Of a stretch of DNA of 16,449 bases, positions 13,705 through 16,449 are shown one piece after another. Location: assembly GCA_004335635.1 (NCBI GenBank), contig QAXH01005910.1, positions 992 to 17,440 of the forward strand, read 5' to 3'. The notes beneath the pieces were generated by a model. The model ran no database searches, was not told the DNA's origin, and saw nothing but the letters and a program-made list of their open reading frames with translations. This stretch comes from Chloromonas sp. AAM2 (Eukaryota > Chlorophyta > Chlorophyceae > Chlamydomonadales > Chlamydomonadaceae). The position numbers and the translations under genes were made by a program. Positions within the stretch are counted from its first letter, which is position 1. Every line of letters begins with the position of its first letter.

Positions 13705-14913
13705 AACACTACCACAATGCTACAGTATGCTTAAAACGCCACACACAGCATGAGGATCATACGATGACTATGCTCTTGACACTGTGCCAACTGCACGTCA
13801 AAATGAGCGGTCATTCCAAAGCCAAACCTGCACAGCCGGTGAGAAGCTTGCGGCCAAAGCAGGTTCAACCCTGGCCAAAGGACACTGACATAATCACTAC
13901 GCTTGCAGCCGTGTACTGGTTGACGGCTGCGTGTTGATCCGTGCTACAGAAGGCATTGCCACTGATCATTCTTGTACAAAGGTACAAAATACAGGAAGTA
14001 CAGGGCTCTCGGACCGGCTGCAGGAATCGCGCCGCAGGACTGGCCCTCGCATCCACGGACCAGGGCTGGCCGTTGCGCCAAAGGGAGACGGTCTACGGAC
14101 CTAAACCCAGCTCAGTGTGGCAAATTCAGGCAGGAGCGTGAATCGCCAGCATGGCATGGCATGGCATGTGTGATATGGAGTCCGGATTAGAAAGCGTTCA
14201 AGGTTGAACGTGCCCATTCAGGCATTCCGTGTTGGCAGGCATGCCTACAAAAACCAGTCCTACAGTAGGTAGGTTGTCACTGCTGTGCCTGCGGGGCGCT
14301 CCTCCCGAGTCCCACCAGAGGACGCTCATAATGAATACGCAAGTGCAGCTGCTCAGCACTGGCAGCTGGCTACTGCTCACAGATAAGAACTTTTATTGGG
14401 CCAATCAAGTCAGTAGAGCTAAACGTGCCCAACCTAAGATATGGTGCATGAACCACCCCTGACACTCCTGATATGTGGGCAGGTGTCACAATCTTTGCTG
14501 TCCTGCGAATTTGCATCCATGTTGCAGCGTACCAACTCTCCAACCAGGGCCTGTACGCCATAATCACTCCAACATTTCACCCTCCCTTGAGGACAGGAGA
14601 AGAGGGGCAGGAGCGGCAACCCTGGCAGTCCTGACTCTGCGCCCACAAATGACTGTCTCGTCCATGTCTTGCTTGCCTTGCTGCCCCATCAGCACCTGGG
14701 CTGTCCATGATGGTGCTGCCGGTGTCCAGCCGGCCGTCCTCTGTGCTGAGCTTGAATTTGGGAAGAGTGGCTGGGCCCACCTGGCCCGAGGACCCAGCCA
14801 GTGTCACACTGGTAGTAGGCGCCAGCACCAGGCAGCCCCTTCTCGCCCATTGGCGTGCTGCAACCACCGCCACCAACTCCCGTATTTCCTGAGATTGGCC
14901 CCACGCTGTGCGG

Positions 14914-15650
14914 TCAAGCAATGGTCAGGTCAAAGGGTGTGGTGTAGATGATTTCTGGACCAGTGCTACGGCAGCAAGTGTCAGTGAAGGGATTGCAGCA
15001 GCGGCAGACGGGGCCGTCAGCTGTGCAGGTGCTGCTGCCAGCGAATGGGTTGCTGGAACTCAGGGGGCGTGTGGCGGCCCAGGTGTCCATGATGGCGAAA
15101 GGGTTGCAGTTGGTGGTCACGGCCCAGCCCCAGTCCCCGTCCACTGCACTGTCGGCAGTGGGGCAGGCTCCACCCCGTGAGGCGTTGAAAGCCGCCCAGT
15201 TGCAGTCATACCCAAACTGACTGACGGATGCAGTATTGCTCTTGTCTCTGCCACAAGACAGAGATTGCGGGAACTGATGGCGGGAAGGTGGGGATCCAGG
15301 CGTTGCTGCCGGCATCGCTGATTGGCGGGGAGGTGGGGATCCAGGCGTTGCTGCCGGCATCGCTGGTTGGCGGGGAGGTGGGGATCCAGGCGTTGCTGCC
15401 GGCATCGCTGATTGGCGGGGAGGTGGGGATCCAGGCGTTGCTGCCGCCACTGCTCATTCATGGGCGGGAACACGGGGTTCCAGGCGTGTGTGCCGCTACA
15501 GTCTCTGAAGGAAAAGTTGGAGGCACTGCCGTCGATGCCCCCAGCACTGGTCCATGCGGGGTTCCAGGAGCCACTGCCACCGCCAGTGCTCCTCAGCGGG
15601 TAGCTGGGTGCTTGCTTGCTGCTGCCATTCATTGTGGGGAAATCTGGCAT
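14914..15650 (-). CDS. Small Cys/Trp/NPF-rich protein of unknown function, two-exon model
   Basis: No known family is recognised. The model joins 15650-15474 (59 codons from an ATG) to 15216-14914 (100 codons and TGA), giving 159 aa. The donor is GTGTTC (weak) and the acceptor CGTCAGTCAG. An equally phase-correct alternative joins 15451 to 15220. The product repeats an Asn-Pro-aromatic theme: SWNPAWTS, HAWNPF at the junction, NCNPFAIMDTW, SSNPFAGSS and CCNPFTDTCC. It has about ten Cys, no Lys after the first exon, and many Ser, Ala and Gly. Cys and Trp richness suggests an extracellular or wall protein, but no signal peptide is visible, so the true 5' end may lie upstream. A GTAGCA donor near 14971 and a CTCAG acceptor near 14888 would also allow a third exon in phase, bypassing the TGA. 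Confidence 0.45.
15281..15446. repeat. 45-bp tandem repeat, about 3.7 copies
   Basis: GTGGGGATCCAGGCGTTGCT begins at 15288, 15333, 15378 and 15423, an exact period of 45 bases, with almost no substitutions between units. In the minus-strand frame each unit reads GSNAWIPTSPPISDA. In the two-exon model of the surrounding gene the array is intronic. The unit is homologous to the exon end just upstream (GTHAWNP then VFPPMNEQ), which differs by length 49 against 45. Confidence 0.95.
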
Positions 15651-16449
15651 CCACTAAGCATCGTTGTCTGGCCCATGTCCGGCACATGGCTTGGCCTTTG
15701 ATGAGGCAGCAGATTGGGTGCATGGGTGGGATCTGGGAGAGGCAGCAGGTTGACCTGAGAGTGGAAGCGCACAAGCAATGAGGGGGTAGTAAGAACATGT
15801 AAAGTTGGTACGTGCAGGTGAAACAGGTCAGTCCAGAGCATACTAGAAAGGCAACTCTACTACCTTGCACGGTGAGCGGATTACTCCGGCGCCTAGGCCC
15901 AGGGACCTGCCCATGCACATGTGGCTTGTGGGCCGCCTGAGCCTGTGGATAGACGTGAGTAGCCATGTTTGTTGTTGGTGGAAGCGAATGGACGCAAGTT
16001 CTTGAATAGGGTCTTGAGGCTGGCGAATGGCAGCGTCGTCCGTGCGTGGAGGGTGAAACGTGCAGATACGCTGCACATAAGCCAATGCGGCATGGGTCAG
16101 CAGGAGCTCATGTAATGAAAATGTGGCTACCATCAAAAGCAGCGGGTTCTCAGTGGGTACTGCAGGCAGATGGTCAGAGGTGCAGCAGTGCAGGACACCA
16201 TCATCTGCTTTGGTGCTGCATCAGTGGGCTGGGGTTCAGGACTCAGCAGGCAGCTGGGCGGCGGGGCACCAGTCAAGCACTTGCGGCACCATCTTCAGCG
16301 ATATGGCATACTACTCACAGTAGACGAATTCAATACGAGCCAGTACTGCAGCCAATGCATCAACACAACTGTGCTGGCACAGACGGCTGGGATTGAGCCG
16401 CAGCCGCAGCTGAAGAAAAGGCGCTTGAGGGATCGGCATCAGCAGCAGG
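15651..16449. other. Unresolved region, possible further minus-strand exons
   Basis: Several minus-strand stretches look exon-like but could not be joined. One is 15939-15877: after a TCTATCCACAG acceptor it reads AQAAHKPHVHGQ then PRRRSNPLTVQ before a GTAGTA donor. A second follows the CCACTCTCAG acceptor near 15755 and reads QPAASPRSHPCTQSAAS, ending at a TAG just before the ATG at 15650. The right edge reads PSSAFSSAAAAAQSQPSVPA. These share Pro/Ser/Ala/Cys richness with the gene at 14914-15650 and may be its 5' exons. Plus-strand readings of the last 70 bases are equally open, so strand is not secure. Confidence 0.3.

Larger units (their letters stand above)
12359..14913. other. SF3B6 3' UTR and repeat-bearing spacer; no convincing gene
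   Basis: The first 430 bases should be SF3B6 3' UTR and contain a direct 14-base duplication (AAGACATGGCCAGC) near 12557-12584. The rest has no exon I can defend. Short stretches near 12992-13142 and 14010-14140 are open on the plus strand in more than one frame, so they do not favour a coding frame. Direct repeats at 13215 and 13672 suggest a transposon remnant. From about 14890 down to 14760 on the minus strand a Cys/Gly-rich frame (GCSTPMGEKGLPGAGAYYQC) may be a further exon of the gene at 14914-15650. Confidence 0.35.

Noticed and set aside
15281..15446. CRISPR-like array
   Set aside because: The units are contiguous with no unique spacers, and the window is eukaryotic. It is a minisatellite.
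14914..15450. 178-codon single-exon frame with ATPGSPPPRQ-type repeats as one collagen-like protein
   Set aside because: The repeat unit is 45 bases, so all frames stay open. The frame shows Pro-rich repeats only because it reads the array out of the frame used by the homologous exon end. An intronic array joins the flanking exons better.
15650..15760. Recoded stop (TAG read as Gln, as in some ulvophyte algae) joining the upstream Ser/Pro segment to the NPF gene
   Set aside because: The TDH, SF3B6 and UVR/TPR genes end at ordinary TAA or TGA codons at family-consistent positions, and no conserved exon here contains in-frame TAG. Splicing or an ATG start is simpler.
15496..15966. 156-codon minus-strand frame
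   Set aside because: It crosses likely acceptors and mixes frames; it does not match the Cys/NPF-style segments on either side.

Overview
The window reads as nuclear DNA of a green alga (Chlorophyta). Evidence: compact genes cut by many GT-AG introns of about 80-540 bases, moderate GC content, TGTAA motifs (the chlorophyte poly(A) signal) after genes, many TG/CA-rich minisatellites inside introns, and a non-LTR-type reverse transcriptase fragment. There is no bacterial or organellar signature: no operon, no Shine-Dalgarno pattern, no rRNA or tRNA. I cannot name the species. Most long open frames are not genes; the genes had to be assembled exon by exon from splice sites, phase agreement and protein family memory.

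Layout. 1-229 (-): fragment of a reverse transcriptase C-terminal region, running off the left edge. 1155-5320 (-): a complete 11-exon gene for mitochondrial L-threonine 3-dehydrogenase (406 aa). 5122-6100 (-): three phase-compatible exons of an unrecognised protein whose last open frame overlaps exon 1 of the dehydrogenase in another frame. 6101-8120: no convincing gene. 8121-10891 (-): a complete 7-exon gene for a UVR-motif plus TPR protein with a basic, transit-peptide-like N-terminus (331 aa). 10892-11190: a 299-base divergent promoter region. 11191-12358 (+): a complete 4-exon gene for the spliceosomal branch-point protein SF3B6/p14 (132 aa). 12359-14913: 3' UTR and repeat-containing spacer. 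14914-15650 (-): a small Cys/Trp/Asn-Pro-Phe-rich protein model whose intron carries a 45-bp tandem repeat apparently copied from its own exon-intron junction. 15651-16449: possible further exons of that gene, unresolved.

The genes do not form one pathway. The dehydrogenase acts in mitochondrial threonine breakdown, SF3B6 in pre-mRNA splicing, and the UVR/TPR protein is probably organellar. The points most worth a second look are the nested overlap of the unknown gene with the dehydrogenase start, the duplicated splice junctions (a decayed copy of the last dehydrogenase exon start, and the 45-bp array), a 27-base microexon, a Tyr-to-Phe change at the branch-adenosine contact of SF3B6, and a strong excess of the hexamer GCATGC.
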